Source: Pedococcus badiiscoriae (lineage in GTDB: Bacteria > Actinomycetota > Actinomycetes > Actinomycetales > Dermatophilaceae). From it: a stretch of DNA of 64,000 nt. Both the position numbers and the translations under genes were made by a program. This document shows positions 46,506 to 58,663 of the stretch, in pieces. How positions within the stretch are numbered: the first letter of the stretch is position 1; the number at the start of each line of letters is the position of its first letter. The stretch lies in NCBI RefSeq assembly GCF_013408925.1, contig NZ_JACCAB010000001.1, positions 2,728,001-2,792,000 on the forward strand, read 5' to 3'. The notes beneath the pieces are model-generated. The model ran no database searches, was not told the origin of the DNA, and worked only from the letters and a program-made list of their open reading frames with translations.

Positions 46506-47440
46506 CTGCGAGTGGTTCCGGAACGACCGACGGTTACGTCGCCGGCTTCGCCTGCCTCGTCGGACGGCCCAATGCCGGGAAGTCCACCCTGACGAACGCC
46601 CTGGTCGGGCACAAGGTGGCCATCACCTCCTCGAAGCCGCAGACCACCCGACACACGATCCGGGGGATCCTCACCACTGACTCCGCGCAGCTCGTGCTCG
46701 TCGACACCCCTGGGCTTCACAAGCCGCGGACGCTGCTGGGGGAGCGGCTCAACGACGTCGTGCGCGAGACCCTGCTCGAGGTCGACGTCATCGGCTTCTG
46801 CCTGCCTGCGGACCAGAAGATCGGGCCCGGCGACGGGTTCATCGCCCGGGAGCTCAAGGAGATCCAGCAGGACCGTCGCCGACCCGTCGTCGCCATCGCG
46901 ACCAAGATCGACGCCGTCGACCGGCAGCGGCTCGCCGAGCACCTCATCGCGATCGACCAGCTGGGGGACTGGGAGGCCATCGTGCCCTGCTCGGCCGTCG
47001 ACGGCCGCCAGGTCAAGGACGTGGCGCAGGTGCTGTCGAGCTACCTGCCGCCCTCACCGGGACCGCTCTACCCGCAGGGGCAGCTGACCGACGAGCCGGA
47101 CGTCGTCATGATCGCCGAGCTCGTCCGTGAGGCAGCCCTCGAAGGCGTCCGCGACGAGCTGCCGCACTCGCTGGCCGTGGTGGTCGAGGAGATGGTGCAG
47201 CGCCCCGACCGGCCCGCCGACAAACCCCTGCTCGACATCCGCGTCAACGTCTTCGTCGAGCGGTCGTCCCAGAAGGCCATCATCATCGGCCGTGGTGGGT
47301 CGCGACTGCGTGAGGTCGGCACCAACGCCAGGGCCGGGATCGAGAAGCTGTTGGGGCAGAAGGTCTACCTCGACCTGCACGTCAAGATCGCCAAGGACTG
47401 GCAGCGCGATCCCAAGCAGCTCCAGCGCCTCGGCTTCTGA
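46502..47440 (+). CDS. era: GTPase Era
   Basis: 312-residue GTPase that aids 16S rRNA maturation and 30S assembly. G1 is GRPNAGKS (21-28), G3 is DTPGLHKP and G4 is TKID. The C-terminal KH domain contains IIIGRGGSRLREVGTNARAGIE. It starts with an ATGA overlap to the CBS gene, closing the phoH-ybeY-CBS-era unit. Confidence 0.97.
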   Translation: MTASGSGTTDGYVAGFACLVGRPNAGKSTLTNALVGHKVAITSSKPQTTRHTIRGILTTDSAQLVLVDTPGLHKPRTLLGERLNDVVRETLLEVDVIGFCLPADQKIGPGDGFIARELKEIQQDRRRPVVAIATKIDAVDRQRLAEHLIAIDQLGDWEAIVPCSAVDGRQVKDVAQVLSSYLPPSPGPLYPQGQLTDEPDVVMIAELVREAALEGVRDELPHSLAVVVEEMVQRPDRPADKPLLDIRVNVFVERSSQKAIIIGRGGSRLREVGTNARAGIEKLLGQKVYLDLHVKIAKDWQRDPKQLQRLGF

Positions 47441-48652
<1,212 letters not shown>

Positions 48653-48664
48653 CAAGCGGCGAGG

Positions 48665-50605
48665 TCAGCGGACGGCACGCCAGACGGACTCGGTCTCGCT
48701 GGCCCCGGGTGACCACGGGGCGATCCACGGGCCGGTGCCCTCGCTCTGGTCGAGCACACCCTCCTCCAGCCAGGTGTAGTCGCCGGCCAGGACGCCCTTG
48801 GCCAGTCGGGTGTCGGCGTCGTCGGAGTTGGACCACAGGTCGGTGAAGAGGGCTTCGACCCGGTGTCGGCTCTGCTGGCAGAAGACGTCGGCCAGCTGGT
48901 AGGCAGACCTGCCCCGGGACTCGTCGTCCGTCCGGAGCATCTCCGCCCGGCTGCAGGCCGCGGCGATGGCGAAGAGCTCGGCGCCGATGTCGACGACCCG
49001 TCCGAGGAACGCCTGCCGGTACTCCAGCTTCGCCTGCCACCGCGACATGCCGTAGAAGGTCTGCCGGGCCAGCTTGCGACTGGACCGCTCGACGAACCGC
49101 AGGTGCGTCGCCAAGACGCCGAACTCGGCATACGAGGTGGGGGCCGCGCCCTTGCCGATGACCAGCTGCGGCAGCCACTTCGCATAGAAGCCGCTCGCAC
49201 CCGCGGCGGCGCGGGCCTTGTCCTCGAGCGAGGCGTCCTTCTCGGCCAGTGCACCCGCGGCCTTGAGGTGGGCGTCGACGGCTTCGCGGGCGACGATCAG
49301 GTGCATGATCTCGGTCGAGCCCTCGAAGATCCGGTTGATCCGCAGGTCGCGCAGCATCTGCTCGGCCGGCACGGCACGTTCGCCACGGGCCCGCAGCGAC
49401 TCGGCCGTCTCGTAGCCGCGACCCCCGCGGACCTGCACGAGCTCGTCGGCGATCTGCCAGGCCATCTCCGACGCCCAGAGCTTGGCGAGGGCGGCCTCGA
49501 TGCGGATGTCCTTGCTGCCGGCGTCGGCCAGCTGCGCGGACAGCTCGAGCACCGACTCGAGGCCGTAGGTCGTGGCGGCGATGAAGGCGATCTTCTCGGC
49601 CACGGCCCCGTGCTCGCCGACGGGCCGTCCCCACTGCACCCGCTCGGCGGACCACTCGCGTGAGATCTTGAGCGCCCACTTGCCCGCGGCAGCGCACATG
49701 GCGGGGATGGACAGGCGCCCCGCGTTGAGGGTCGTCAGCGCGATCTTGAGCCCCTCACCCTCCTTGCCGAGGCGGTTCTCCGCGGGCACCCGCACCTGGT
49801 GGAAGCGGGTCAGGCCGTTCTCGATCCCCTTGAGCCCCATGAAGGAGTTGCGCCGCTCGACGGTGATCCCCTCAGCCCTGCCTTCCACGACGAAGGCGGT
49901 GATGCCGCCGCGCTGCCCGTCGTGCTCGGGCACCCGTGCCATGACGACGAGCAGCTCGGCGACGACGCCGTTGGTGGTCCACAGCTTCACCCCGTCGAGC
50001 AGGTAGGCCGTGCCGTCCTCGGTGGGGGTGGCGGTGCTGCCCATCCGGGCCGGGTCCGAGCCCACGTCCGGCTCGGTGAGCAGGAACGCCGAGATGGCGC
50101 CCGCGGCACACCGGGGGAGGAAGGCCTGCTTCTGCTCGGGAGTGCCGACGAGCTTGACGGGTTCGGGCACCCCGATGGACTGGTGGGCGGACAGGAGGGC
50201 CCCGAGGCTCGGGTGCGCCGACCCGACCAGCATGAGCGCCTTGCCGTAGGAGGACATCGTCAGCCCCAGTCCGCCGTACTCGCGGGGGATCTTCATGCCG
50301 AAGGCCCCGATGTCGGCCAGCCGTGCGAGATCCTCGTCGGGGACCTTCGCCTCGCGCTCGATCCGGGCCCCGTCGATCTGGGCGCAGACCTCGCGCAGCC
50401 TGGCCAGGAACTCCTCGCCACGCGCCTCGTCCTCGGCCGTCGCCCGCGGGTGAGGGTGCACCAGGTCGAGGTCGAAGTGGCCGAGGTAGAGGCCCTTGGC
50501 GAAGCTGGGGCGTTCCCAGTCCGTCTCTCGGGCCGCCTCCGCGACCGCGCGGGACTCCCGTTCGCTCGCGTTCACCACGGGTTCTTGGTCGAGGTCACTG
50601 CTCAT
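48665..50605 (-). CDS. Acyl-CoA dehydrogenase, long (VLCAD-like) type
   Basis: 646-residue FAD enzyme that introduces the alpha-beta double bond in acyl-CoA. The N-terminal two thirds is a standard dehydrogenase (FLLTEPDVGSDPARM, LWTTNGVV, VRGGRGYETAESL and the FEGSTEIMHLIVAREAV pattern near the C-terminus of the core). About 200 residues follow, as in very-long-chain types. GGAGG lies 6 nt before the ATG at 50605 and TAGCGT at 50634-50629 (minus strand). No other beta-oxidation gene is adjacent. Confidence 0.9.
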   Translation of the reverse strand: MSSDLDQEPVVNASERESRAVAEAARETDWERPSFAKGLYLGHFDLDLVHPHPRATAEDEARGEEFLARLREVCAQIDGARIEREAKVPDEDLARLADIGAFGMKIPREYGGLGLTMSSYGKALMLVGSAHPSLGALLSAHQSIGVPEPVKLVGTPEQKQAFLPRCAAGAISAFLLTEPDVGSDPARMGSTATPTEDGTAYLLDGVKLWTTNGVVAELLVVMARVPEHDGQRGGITAFVVEGRAEGITVERRNSFMGLKGIENGLTRFHQVRVPAENRLGKEGEGLKIALTTLNAGRLSIPAMCAAAGKWALKISREWSAERVQWGRPVGEHGAVAEKIAFIAATTYGLESVLELSAQLADAGSKDIRIEAALAKLWASEMAWQIADELVQVRGGRGYETAESLRARGERAVPAEQMLRDLRINRIFEGSTEIMHLIVAREAVDAHLKAAGALAEKDASLEDKARAAAGASGFYAKWLPQLVIGKGAAPTSYAEFGVLATHLRFVERSSRKLARQTFYGMSRWQAKLEYRQAFLGRVVDIGAELFAIAAACSRAEMLRTDDESRGRSAYQLADVFCQQSRHRVEALFTDLWSNSDDADTRLAKGVLAGDYTWLEEGVLDQSEGTGPWIAPWSPGASETESVWRAVR

Positions 50606-50695
50606 GGGTCGCCTCCTGGGGGCTTCCCACGCTACTCGCGGGTATGCCGTGGCGCAGCCCCACGCGTCGTAGCCTGCGGTCGAGCCGGGCTCGGC

Positions 50696-51592
50696 TCAGA
50701 GGTCCGTCATCCAGTGGCGCCAGGTCCGGACGACCTGCATGCCGACGTGCTCGTAGAGCCCCAGGGCGCCCGTCCGCGAGTCCGTGGACAGCTCGCTGAC
50801 GGTCGCTCCGTGGGCCCGGGCGCGCGCGAACGCGTCGACCAGGAGGGCCCGGGCCAGGCCGAGGCCGCGCTGGTCGTGACGGACGGCGATCGCGTCGACG
50901 TAGCCGGTCGCGCCCGCGAGGATCGTGAAGCAGACGCCCACGGCGGTGCCGGCCGGATCGACGACGAAGCGGATCTGCCACGGCTCGAACCCCGGGCGCA
51001 GCGGGCCGCGCGGCGCCCAGTCGTCGAAGCTCGAGGGGTCGCGGTCCGGCCACTCGTTGAAGGCGTCCTCGATCAGCTGGAACGCGACCCGTGCGTCGGC
51101 CGGCTCGGCGAGCTCGCGCAGGCCGTATCCCGGCGGCAGCGGCTGAGCCTCGATGGTCCGGTCCGCCGGCACCTGCAGCACCCACGACGTCCAACCCTGC
51201 CGGTAGCCGCGGCCCTGGAAGAACGCCTCTGCGCCGCTGCCCTCGGGAACGGTCTGCCCGACCAGCCTCGACCCGCGAGTGCGTGCGCAGTCCTCGAGCC
51301 AGTCAGCCAGCCAGCTGCCGATGCCCCGACCGCGGTAGTCCGGGTGCACGGAGGCGTCCGCCCGCCGGCCCTTGAACACCTCGCCGCATGCCGCGAGCCG
51401 GTCGCCTTCCCAGACACCGATGCTCTCGGTGGCGAGGTCGAAGCTGGCACGGGCCCAGTCGCCCTCGATGTCCTCGACCTCGATGGCCGCCTCGCCGAGG
51501 TCATGGGTCTCGGCAGCGGCGACGAGCTCGAAGACCGCCCGGGCGTCGGAGGGTGCCATCGGCCGGGCGGTCAGCGGGTCGGGGAGCTCCAT
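50696..51592 (-). CDS. Tandem GNAT acetyltransferase
   Basis: 298-residue protein with two GNAT repeats. The N-terminal half has the acetyl-CoA loop ASVHPDYRGRGIGSWLADWL; the C-terminal half has AIAVRHDQRGLGLARALLVDAF and ends with LGLYEHVGMQVVRTW. The double-GNAT arrangement is like mycothiol synthase MshD, but the identity is not clear enough to call it. The ATG at 51592 is chosen because an upstream ATG (51628) adds only Arg-rich residues. It is divergent from the GntR gene. Confidence 0.8.
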   Translation of the reverse strand: MELPDPLTARPMAPSDARAVFELVAAAETHDLGEAAIEVEDIEGDWARASFDLATESIGVWEGDRLAACGEVFKGRRADASVHPDYRGRGIGSWLADWLEDCARTRGSRLVGQTVPEGSGAEAFFQGRGYRQGWTSWVLQVPADRTIEAQPLPPGYGLRELAEPADARVAFQLIEDAFNEWPDRDPSSFDDWAPRGPLRPGFEPWQIRFVVDPAGTAVGVCFTILAGATGYVDAIAVRHDQRGLGLARALLVDAFARARAHGATVSELSTDSRTGALGLYEHVGMQVVRTWRHWMTDL

Positions 51593-51688
51593 GGCCGCAT
51601 CGTGCCGGGTGGGGCGTCGCCGTCGCATGTGGTTTACGCCGCCGGGGTGTGCACAGCGAGCGACCCTTGACTTCTCCGAGACCCTGAT

Positions 51689-51704
51689 ATGCAATATATC
51701 GCAT
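51689..51704 (+). promoter_or_regulatory. Operator-like palindrome overlapping the GntR gene start
   Basis: ATGCAATATATCGCAT (51689-51704) is palindromic in 14 of 16 positions and A+T-rich in a GC-rich setting. It covers the likely -10 region and reaches the first bases of the GntR ATG (51703), so the regulator probably represses itself. It lies in the gap shared with the divergent GNAT gene. Confidence 0.65.
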
Positions 51705-52356
51705 GCCAGTCCCGGCCACTCAGCTCCCCGTTTCTCGGGCCCTGCTGCGCGACGACGTCCATCGCCGACTGCGGGACGCCATCGTGGACGGCACCCTTGC
51801 CCCCGGTGAGCAGCTGCGCGACCAGGAGCTGGCAGCCTGGCTCGGGGTGAGCCGGACGCCGGTCCGTGAGGCACTGCTCCGCCTCCAGCAGGCCGGGCTC
51901 GTCGCGGCGTTGCCGGGTCGCTCGACCACGGTGGCCTCGCTCGACACCCGCGCGGCTCGTGACGCCCAGGCGGTCGTGGCGCAGATGCACCGGCTCGCGG
52001 TACACGACGCGGTCGGCCAGCTCACCGCCGCGGACCTGGCGCGCATGCGTGCGGCCAACACGCGGTTCGCGGCTGCCCTCGAGGCGGGCGACCCCGACGC
52101 GGCGCTCGAGGCGGATGACGAGCTGCACGGCATACCGGTGGAGGCGGCGGGCAACGCCGCGCTGGCCGCGGTCCTCGACCAGTTCACGCCGGTCCTACGC
52201 CGGGTCGAGCGGTTGCGGTTCGGCTCGCTCTCCGGGCGCGACTCGGTGTCCCTGCACGCGCGGCTCATCGACCTCTGCCAGGCGGGGGACCGGGAGGGTG
52301 CGGCCGCGGTGTCCCACGAGACCTGGCAGACCCTGGCTCCACTGCTCGAGACCTGA
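51703..52356 (+). CDS. GntR/FadR-family transcriptional regulator, probably of acdS
   Basis: 217-residue regulator. The N-terminal winged helix contains LRDQELAAWLGVSRTPVREALLRLQQAGLV and an all-helical FCD effector domain follows. A palindrome overlaps its start. acdS follows after 24 bp. In actinobacteria ACC deaminase genes are commonly paired with GntR regulators, in contrast to the Lrp-type AcdR of proteobacteria, so it probably senses ACC or a related amino acid. Confidence 0.88.
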   Translation: MPVPATQLPVSRALLRDDVHRRLRDAIVDGTLAPGEQLRDQELAAWLGVSRTPVREALLRLQQAGLVAALPGRSTTVASLDTRAARDAQAVVAQMHRLAVHDAVGQLTAADLARMRAANTRFAAALEAGDPDAALEADDELHGIPVEAAGNAALAAVLDQFTPVLRRVERLRFGSLSGRDSVSLHARLIDLCQAGDREGAAAVSHETWQTLAPLLET

Positions 52357-52380
52357 CCGCCCCACCCACAGGAGAAGCCC

Positions 52381-53400
52381 ATGTCGATCGCCGACTTCGA
52401 GCGTTACCCGCTCACCTTCGGCCCGAGCCCGGTGCACCACCTGTCCCGCCTGACCGAACACCTCGGCGGCGCCCAGGTCTGGGCGAAGCGGGAGGACTGC
52501 AACAGTGGGCTTGCCTTTGGTGGCAACAAGACCCGCAAGCTCGAGTACATCGTCCCCGATGCTCTCGCGCAGGGCGCCGACACGCTGGTGTCGATAGGCG
52601 GCTACCAGTCCAACCACACCCGGCAGGTGGCGGCCGTCGCGGCGCACCTCGGGCTCAAGTGCCGCCTCGTGCAGGAGAAGTGGGTGGACTGGGACGACCC
52701 GGTCAACGACAAGGTGGGCAACATCCTGCTGTCGCGGATCATGGGCGCCGACGCCCGCCTCGACCCGCACGGCTTCGACATCGGCATCCGTTCCTCCTGG
52801 GAGGACGCCCTGCGCGAGGTCGAGGAGGCGGGCGGCAGGCCGTACGGCATCCCGGCCGGGGCCTCCGAGCACCCCTTGGGTGGGCTGGGATTCGCAAACT
52901 GGGCTTACGAGGTGGCCGAGCAGGAGAAGGAGCTCGGCGTCTTCTTCGACACGATCGTGGTCTGCACGGTGACCGGGTCGACGCACGCGGGGATGATCGC
53001 CGGCTTCGCGGCCCTGGAGGATGCGGGCGGTCGTCCACGACGGGTGCTCGGCATCGACGCCTCGGCCACCATCGACAAGACCCGCGACCAGGTGCGCCGG
53101 ATCGCCCAGCACACCGCCGACCTCATCGGCCTCGGACGCCCGCTGAGGGACGACGAGGTGACCGTGCTCGAGGGCTGGGCCGGCGACCTGTACGGCATCC
53201 CGGTCGAGTCGACCGTCGAGGCGATCCGCCTGAGCGGGCGCCTGGAGGGCATGATCATCGACCCCGTCTACGAGGGGAAGTCGATGGCCGGGCTCGTCGA
53301 CCTCGTGACCACGGGTGAGATCGCGGCGGACTCGACAGTGCTCTACGCGCACCTGGGCGGCCAGCCCGCGCTCAACGCCTACTCGGGGATCTTCGACTGA
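52381..53400 (+). CDS. acdS: 1-aminocyclopropane-1-carboxylate deaminase
   Basis: 339-residue PLP enzyme that cleaves the plant ethylene precursor ACC to 2-oxobutanoate and ammonia. It is close to Pseudomonas Acd[39 protein letters not shown] with PLP lysine K50. The residues that separate ACC deaminase from D-cysteine desulfhydrase are present: Y297 and E298 in VYEGKSM and L325 in YAHLGG. AGGAG sits 9 nt before the ATG. The 3' end overlaps the convergent ASCH/HhH gene by 22 nt. Confidence 0.93.
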   Translation: MSIADFERYPLTFGPSPVHHLSRLTEHLGGAQVWAKREDCNSGLAFGGNKTRKLEYIVPDALAQGADTLVSIGGYQSNHTRQVAAVAAHLGLKCRLVQEKWVDWDDPVNDKVGNILLSRIMGADARLDPHGFDIGIRSSWEDALREVEEAGGRPYGIPAGASEHPLGGLGFANWAYEVAEQEKELGVFFDTIVVCTVTGSTHAGMIAGFAALEDAGGRPRRVLGIDASATIDKTRDQVRRIAQHTADLIGLGRPLRDDEVTVLEGWAGDLYGIPVESTVEAIRLSGRLEGMIIDPVYEGKSMAGLVDLVTTGEIAADSTVLYAHLGGQPALNAYSGIFD

Positions 53401-54191
53401 CCCTCGAAGGTCCAGCCGCGCTCGGCGAGGGCCTCTCGCAGGAAGCGAAGGGCGATCGGCCCCACGCCGTGCATCGCCGCCAGCTCCTGCTCGCCCCGGT
53501 CCCGCACCTGCTCCAGGGTCCAGATCCCTTCGGCCCGCAGGGCTCGAGTGGCCGGGGCGCCAATGCGCGGAAGGGGCGTGCCCTCCGGTGCCGCGGGTCG
53601 ACCGAGCCGGGGTGCCCCAGACTCGGCATCCACCACGGCTGCTCCTCGGGGCGACAGCCGGTAGCCGATGTCGAGCGACTCCGTCAGTCCCAGCTCCTTG
53701 AGCTTGCGGACGTCGCGCTTGAAGCTCAGGGTGTCCCGTCCCAGCTCCGCGGCCAGCTCCGGGGCGCGGACCGTGGGGAGCCGGTCGATGATCGCCAGCG
53801 TGGCCCGGGTCCAGGGCCCGATGGCGGAGGCGCGGTCGAGCCGGTCGAGGCGCTCACGGATCGTGGACACCCCATCCGCGTCCGGGACCGTGCTGCGCAG
53901 CTGCTCGCGCGGGTCGGCTCCGGCATGGCGCAGGCCGACGCGCCACACCGGGCGGTCCGCCTTGGCCTCGAGCATCCGCCGCAGCTCGACCAGGGAGCTC
54001 GCGCCGGCGCGCCTGGCCTCCTCGGCGGTGATGCGCGACGGTGCGACCTTGTCGACGGAGGTCACGTCGAGCAGCCCCACCCGGGTGCGCAGCCTGGTCC
54101 CGACCACCACTCGCGGCCGGTCCCATCGGCGGAACGCCAGGTCGACCTCGCCCGCCTTGATGGCCGCGAGCGTGTCCGGTCGGATCATCAT
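53379..54191 (-). CDS. ASCH/PUA-like protein with winged helix and helix-hairpin-helix
   Basis: 270-residue protein of unknown function. The N-terminal 100 residues resemble an ASCH domain ([28 protein letters not shown]). The middle (about 115-195) looks like a winged helix ([26 protein letters not shown]). The C-terminus carries a helix-hairpin-helix ([35 protein letters not shown]). All three features suggest nucleic-acid binding. TAGGTT (54203-54198, minus strand) lies 6 nt before the ATG at 54191. Confidence 0.7.
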   Translation of the reverse strand: MMIRPDTLAAIKAGEVDLAFRRWDRPRVVVGTRLRTRVGLLDVTSVDKVAPSRITAEEARRAGASSLVELRRMLEAKADRPVWRVGLRHAGADPREQLRSTVPDADGVSTIRERLDRLDRASAIGPWTRATLAIIDRLPTVRAPELAAELGRDTLSFKRDVRKLKELGLTESLDIGYRLSPRGAAVVDAESGAPRLGRPAAPEGTPLPRIGAPATRALRAEGIWTLEQVRDRGEQELAAMHGVGPIALRFLREALAERGWTFEGQSKIPE

Positions 54192-54280
54192 GACGGCAAC
54201 CTACCGGCCACTCAGCCTGGGCGGCGTCCGGATGGTGGGCGACGTGGCTCGGACGTTGGACGTATGCCGGCCGCGCGGCA

Positions 54281-54286
54281 TACCCT
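54281..54286 (+). promoter_or_regulatory. -10 element TACCCT of the leuL-leuA transcript
   Basis: The hexamer ends 6 nt before the leuL GTG at 54293, so the leucine leader peptide would be translated from a leaderless mRNA. Confidence 0.6.
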
Positions 54287-54292
54287 CGACTC

Positions 54293-54328
54293 GTGCGTTC
54301 TCTGCGCCTCCTCCTTCGCCGCCGCGGC

Positions 54329-54337
<9 letters not shown>
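54293..54337 (+). CDS. leuL: Leucine leader peptide LeuL
   Basis: Short open frame of 14 codons reading MRSLRLLLRRRGGA, ending in TGA at 54335. It contains CTG and a run of three leucine codons (CTC, CTC, CTT) plus several arginines, as in the leader peptides upstream of actinobacterial leuA. The stop overlaps the first hairpin of the leader. It starts 122 bp before leuA. Ribosome stalling on the leucine codons when leucine is short would change folding downstream. Confidence 0.75.
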
Positions 54338-56157
<1,820 letters not shown>

Positions 56158-56192
56158 CCGGGGCCGCCCGACCGGCGCCGCCTGCTCCTCGG

Positions 56193-56840
56193 TCAGCGGA
56201 TGCCGCGGGGGCGGAACTGGATGGAGATGCGCGGCCCGACGGCCTTGGTGGTCTTGGGGATCGCGTGCTCCCAGGTGCGCTGGCAGGAGCCACCCATGAC
56301 CACGAGATCGCCATGGCCCAGGGAGAAGCCGATCGAGTGCCCGCCTCCTCGGGGACGTAGCGACAGCGTACGGGCCGACCCGATCGACAGGATGCCGACC
56401 ATCGTGTCGAGGTCCTTGGCCCGCCCGACCCGGTCACCGTGCCACGCGACCGAGTCCCTGCCGTCCCGGTAGAGGCACATGCCTGCCGTCACGAACGGCT
56501 CGCCGAGCTGCGCGGCATACCACCGGCTCAGCTCCTCGCGAGCCTGGGTGAGGACCGGGTGGGGGAGGGGCTCGTCCTCGTCGTAGAACTTCAAGAGCCG
56601 CGGAACGTCGACCATGCGCTCGTACATCTCGCGCCGTTCGGCGTACCAGGGGACCTCGTGGTGAAGCGCCTCGAACAGCACGTCGGCGCCGGCCAGCCAG
56701 CCCGGGCGATAGTCGACCCACGCGCCGCGGCTGAGCTGGGTGCGGTGCAGCCCGTCGCCCAGGGGGTGCAGGTGGATGTCGTCACCGGTGTCGAGCAACG
56801 ATGCCTGGAACGCTGACGGTCCCTGGAGTGCCGTGGACAT
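56193..56840 (-). CDS. alkB: AlkB-family 2-oxoglutarate/Fe(II) dioxygenase
   Basis: 215-residue dioxygenase of the AlkB family, which repairs alkylated bases by oxidation. Iron ligands are in WHGDRV (His-X-Asp) and in WEHAIPK, and the 2-oxoglutarate arginine lies in RISIQFR. The ATG at 56840 is preferred over 56858 because TATGCT (56852-56847, minus strand) lies 6 nt upstream. An SOS box sits where the -35 region would be, so LexA is likely to control it. It converges on leuA. Confidence 0.87.
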   Translation of the reverse strand: MSTALQGPSAFQASLLDTGDDIHLHPLGDGLHRTQLSRGAWVDYRPGWLAGADVLFEALHHEVPWYAERREMYERMVDVPRLLKFYDEDEPLPHPVLTQAREELSRWYAAQLGEPFVTAGMCLYRDGRDSVAWHGDRVGRAKDLDTMVGILSIGSARTLSLRPRGGGHSIGFSLGHGDLVVMGGSCQRTWEHAIPKTTKAVGPRISIQFRPRGIR

Positions 56841-56860
56841 GCCAGCAGCATATCTCATCT

Positions 56861-56876
56861 TCGAACACCTGTTCTA
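56861..56876 (-). promoter_or_regulatory. LexA SOS box upstream of alkB
   Basis: TCGAACACCTGTTCTA matches TCGAAC-N4-GTTCGA in all but one fixed position. It begins 9 nt upstream of the alkB -10 hexamer, so bound LexA would overlap the -35 region. It also lies 74 bp upstream of recO on the other strand. Confidence 0.8.
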
Positions 56877-56949
56877 GTCTTGGGCGCTCGCAGGGGACTG
56901 GCCGCAGCGGCATACCGGGAAACGCGGCTGGGGGAGAGACAATGGGGGC

Positions 56950-57786
56950 ATGCCCCTGTACCGCGACGAAGGCATCGTCCTACGCACCCAGAAGCTGGGC
57001 GAGGCCGACCGCATCGTCACCCTGCTCACGCGCACGCTGGGCAAGGTCCGCGTCGTGGGCAAGGGGGTCCGGCGCACCAAGAGCCGCTTCGGGGCGCGGC
57101 TCGAACCGGCGATGATGGTCGACGTCCAGTGCTACGAGGGACGCAACCTCGACACCGTGACCCAGGCCGAGACCCTCGCCTCCTGGGGTGACGTGCTCGC
57201 CCGGGACTACACGACCTACACCGCCGCCGCCGCGATGCTCGAGACCGCGGACCGGCTCACCGAGGAGCGGGAGCCCAACCTCCAGCAGTACCTCCTGCTC
57301 CAGGGCGCGCTGCGGTCGATGGCTGAGGGGCTGCACGACCCCGGTCTGGTCCTCGACGCCTACCTGCTGCGCGCGCTGGCCGTGGCCGGCTGGGCGCCCA
57401 GCTTCCATGACTGCGCGCGGTGCGGTGCGCAGGGCCCGCACCGCGCGTTCAACCTCGCCTCGGGGGGCACCGTCTGCCCGGTATGCCGTCCGGTCGGGTC
57501 CGCGGCGCCGGCGCCGGAGACGCTCGCCCTCCTGGCCGCGCTGCTCGCCGGGGACTGGGTGGTCGCCGACGCGTCGCAGGGCAGGCACCGTCGCGAGGGG
57601 AGCACGTTGGCCAGCGCGTTCCTCCAGTGGCACCTCGAGCGCGGTGTGCGATCGTTGCGCCTCGTGGACCGACGTGACCCCGATGCCCAGCCCCGACTCG
57701 ACTCCCGGGTGACCTGGTCGCCCGCTCCGCTCGGCGTGGTGGACACGGTCGAGCGGGCGCACGCCGCCCAGGCGGCCGAGGCGTGA
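56950..57786 (+). CDS. recO: DNA repair protein RecO
   Basis: 278-residue recombination mediator that anneals DNA and loads RecA. It begins [28 protein letters not shown] (the OB fold) and has the zinc motif [10 protein letters not shown] with CPVCRP further on. GACAAT (56938-56943) lies 6 nt before the ATG. The stop overlaps the uppS start (GTGA). recO-uppS order is conserved in actinobacteria. Confidence 0.95.
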   Translation: MPLYRDEGIVLRTQKLGEADRIVTLLTRTLGKVRVVGKGVRRTKSRFGARLEPAMMVDVQCYEGRNLDTVTQAETLASWGDVLARDYTTYTAAAAMLETADRLTEEREPNLQQYLLLQGALRSMAEGLHDPGLVLDAYLLRALAVAGWAPSFHDCARCGAQGPHRAFNLASGGTVCPVCRPVGSAAPAPETLALLAALLAGDWVVADASQGRHRREGSTLASAFLQWHLERGVRSLRLVDRRDPDAQPRLDSRVTWSPAPLGVVDTVERAHAAQAAEA

Positions 57787-58586
57787 GCACGGCATACCCC
57801 CGGCCTTTCGCGCACCCCAGCGGGGCCCAGCCGCCCGCACTGCCACCCGAGCTCGTGCCGCGGCACGTCGCGATCGTCATGGACGGCAACGGACGCTGGG
57901 CCAACCAGCGGGGGCTCGCCCGCACCAAGGGCCACGAAGCCGGCGAGGCATCCCTGCTCGACGTGACGGCCGGCGCCATCGAGGCGGGGGTGACGCACCT
58001 GTCCGCCTACGCCTTCTCGACCGAGAACTGGAAACGCAGTCCCGATGAGGTCCGGTTCCTCATGGGCTTCAACCGCGACGTGATCCGGAGGCGTCGCGAC
58101 CAGCTGCACGAGTGGGGCGTGCGGATGCGGTGGGTCGGTCGCCGGCCACGGCTGTGGGGCTCGGTCATCAAGGAGCTCGAGATCGCCCAGGAGCTGACCA
58201 AGGACAACACCGGGCTCACGTTGTACTTCTGCGTCAACTACGGCGGGCGGGCCGAGATCGCCGACGCCGTCCAGCGGATCGCCGAGCAGGTGCAGCGCGG
58301 CAAGCTCAAGCCGGGGTCGATCGACGAGTCGACGATCGCCCGGTACATGCCCGAGCCCGGCATGCCCGACGTCGACCTGTTCGTGCGGAGCTCGGGGGAG
58401 CAGCGGACGAGCAACTTCCTGCTGTGGCAGAGCGCCTACGCCGAGATGGTCTTCCAGGACACCCTGTGGCCCGACTACGACCGTCGACACCTGTGGGCGG
58501 CCATCCAGACGTATGCCGAGCGCGACCGACGCTATGGCGGCGCCGTCGACAAGGCGGTCGACAAGGCCGTCGAGGGTCCGCGCTAA
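57783..58586 (+). CDS. uppS: Isoprenyl (undecaprenyl/decaprenyl) diphosphate synthase
   Basis: 267-residue cis-prenyltransferase that makes the lipid carrier for cell wall synthesis. It contains [13 protein letters not shown] with the catalytic aspartate, the [10 protein letters not shown] segment and [24 protein letters not shown]. The GTG at 57783 overlaps the recO stop. The C-terminus ends in a repeated [10 protein letters not shown] stretch. In actinobacteria such enzymes make C50 or C55 products; the chain length is not readable here. Confidence 0.94.
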   Translation: MSTAYPRPFAHPSGAQPPALPPELVPRHVAIVMDGNGRWANQRGLARTKGHEAGEASLLDVTAGAIEAGVTHLSAYAFSTENWKRSPDEVRFLMGFNRDVIRRRRDQLHEWGVRMRWVGRRPRLWGSVIKELEIAQELTKDNTGLTLYFCVNYGGRAEIADAVQRIAEQVQRGKLKPGSIDESTIARYMPEPGMPDVDLFVRSSGEQRTSNFLLWQSAYAEMVFQDTLWPDYDRRHLWAAIQTYAERDRRYGGAVDKAVDKAVEGPR

Positions 58587-58592
58587 CTGCTG

Positions 58593-58663
58593 CTAGCAGA
58601 GGCTGGCTGACTCAGCACATGCTGCAGCCTCTGCTAGGTCAGGCAACCTCTGCTAGCAGAGGT
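58593..58663. terminator. Multiple inverted repeats between convergent uppS and zur
   Basis: CTAGCAGAGGCTG (58593-58605) pairs with CAGCCTCTGCTAG (58625-58637). A second structure, the perfect palindrome ACCTCTGCTAGCAGAGGT, spans 58646-58663 and touches the zur stop codon. The core CTCTGCTAGCAGAG therefore occurs in several copies. It could stop transcription from both directions. Confidence 0.75.

Noticed and set aside
50696..51592. Calling the tandem GNAT protein mycothiol synthase MshD
   Set aside because: The double-GNAT layout fits, but I see no MshD-specific pattern and no other mycothiol gene nearby.
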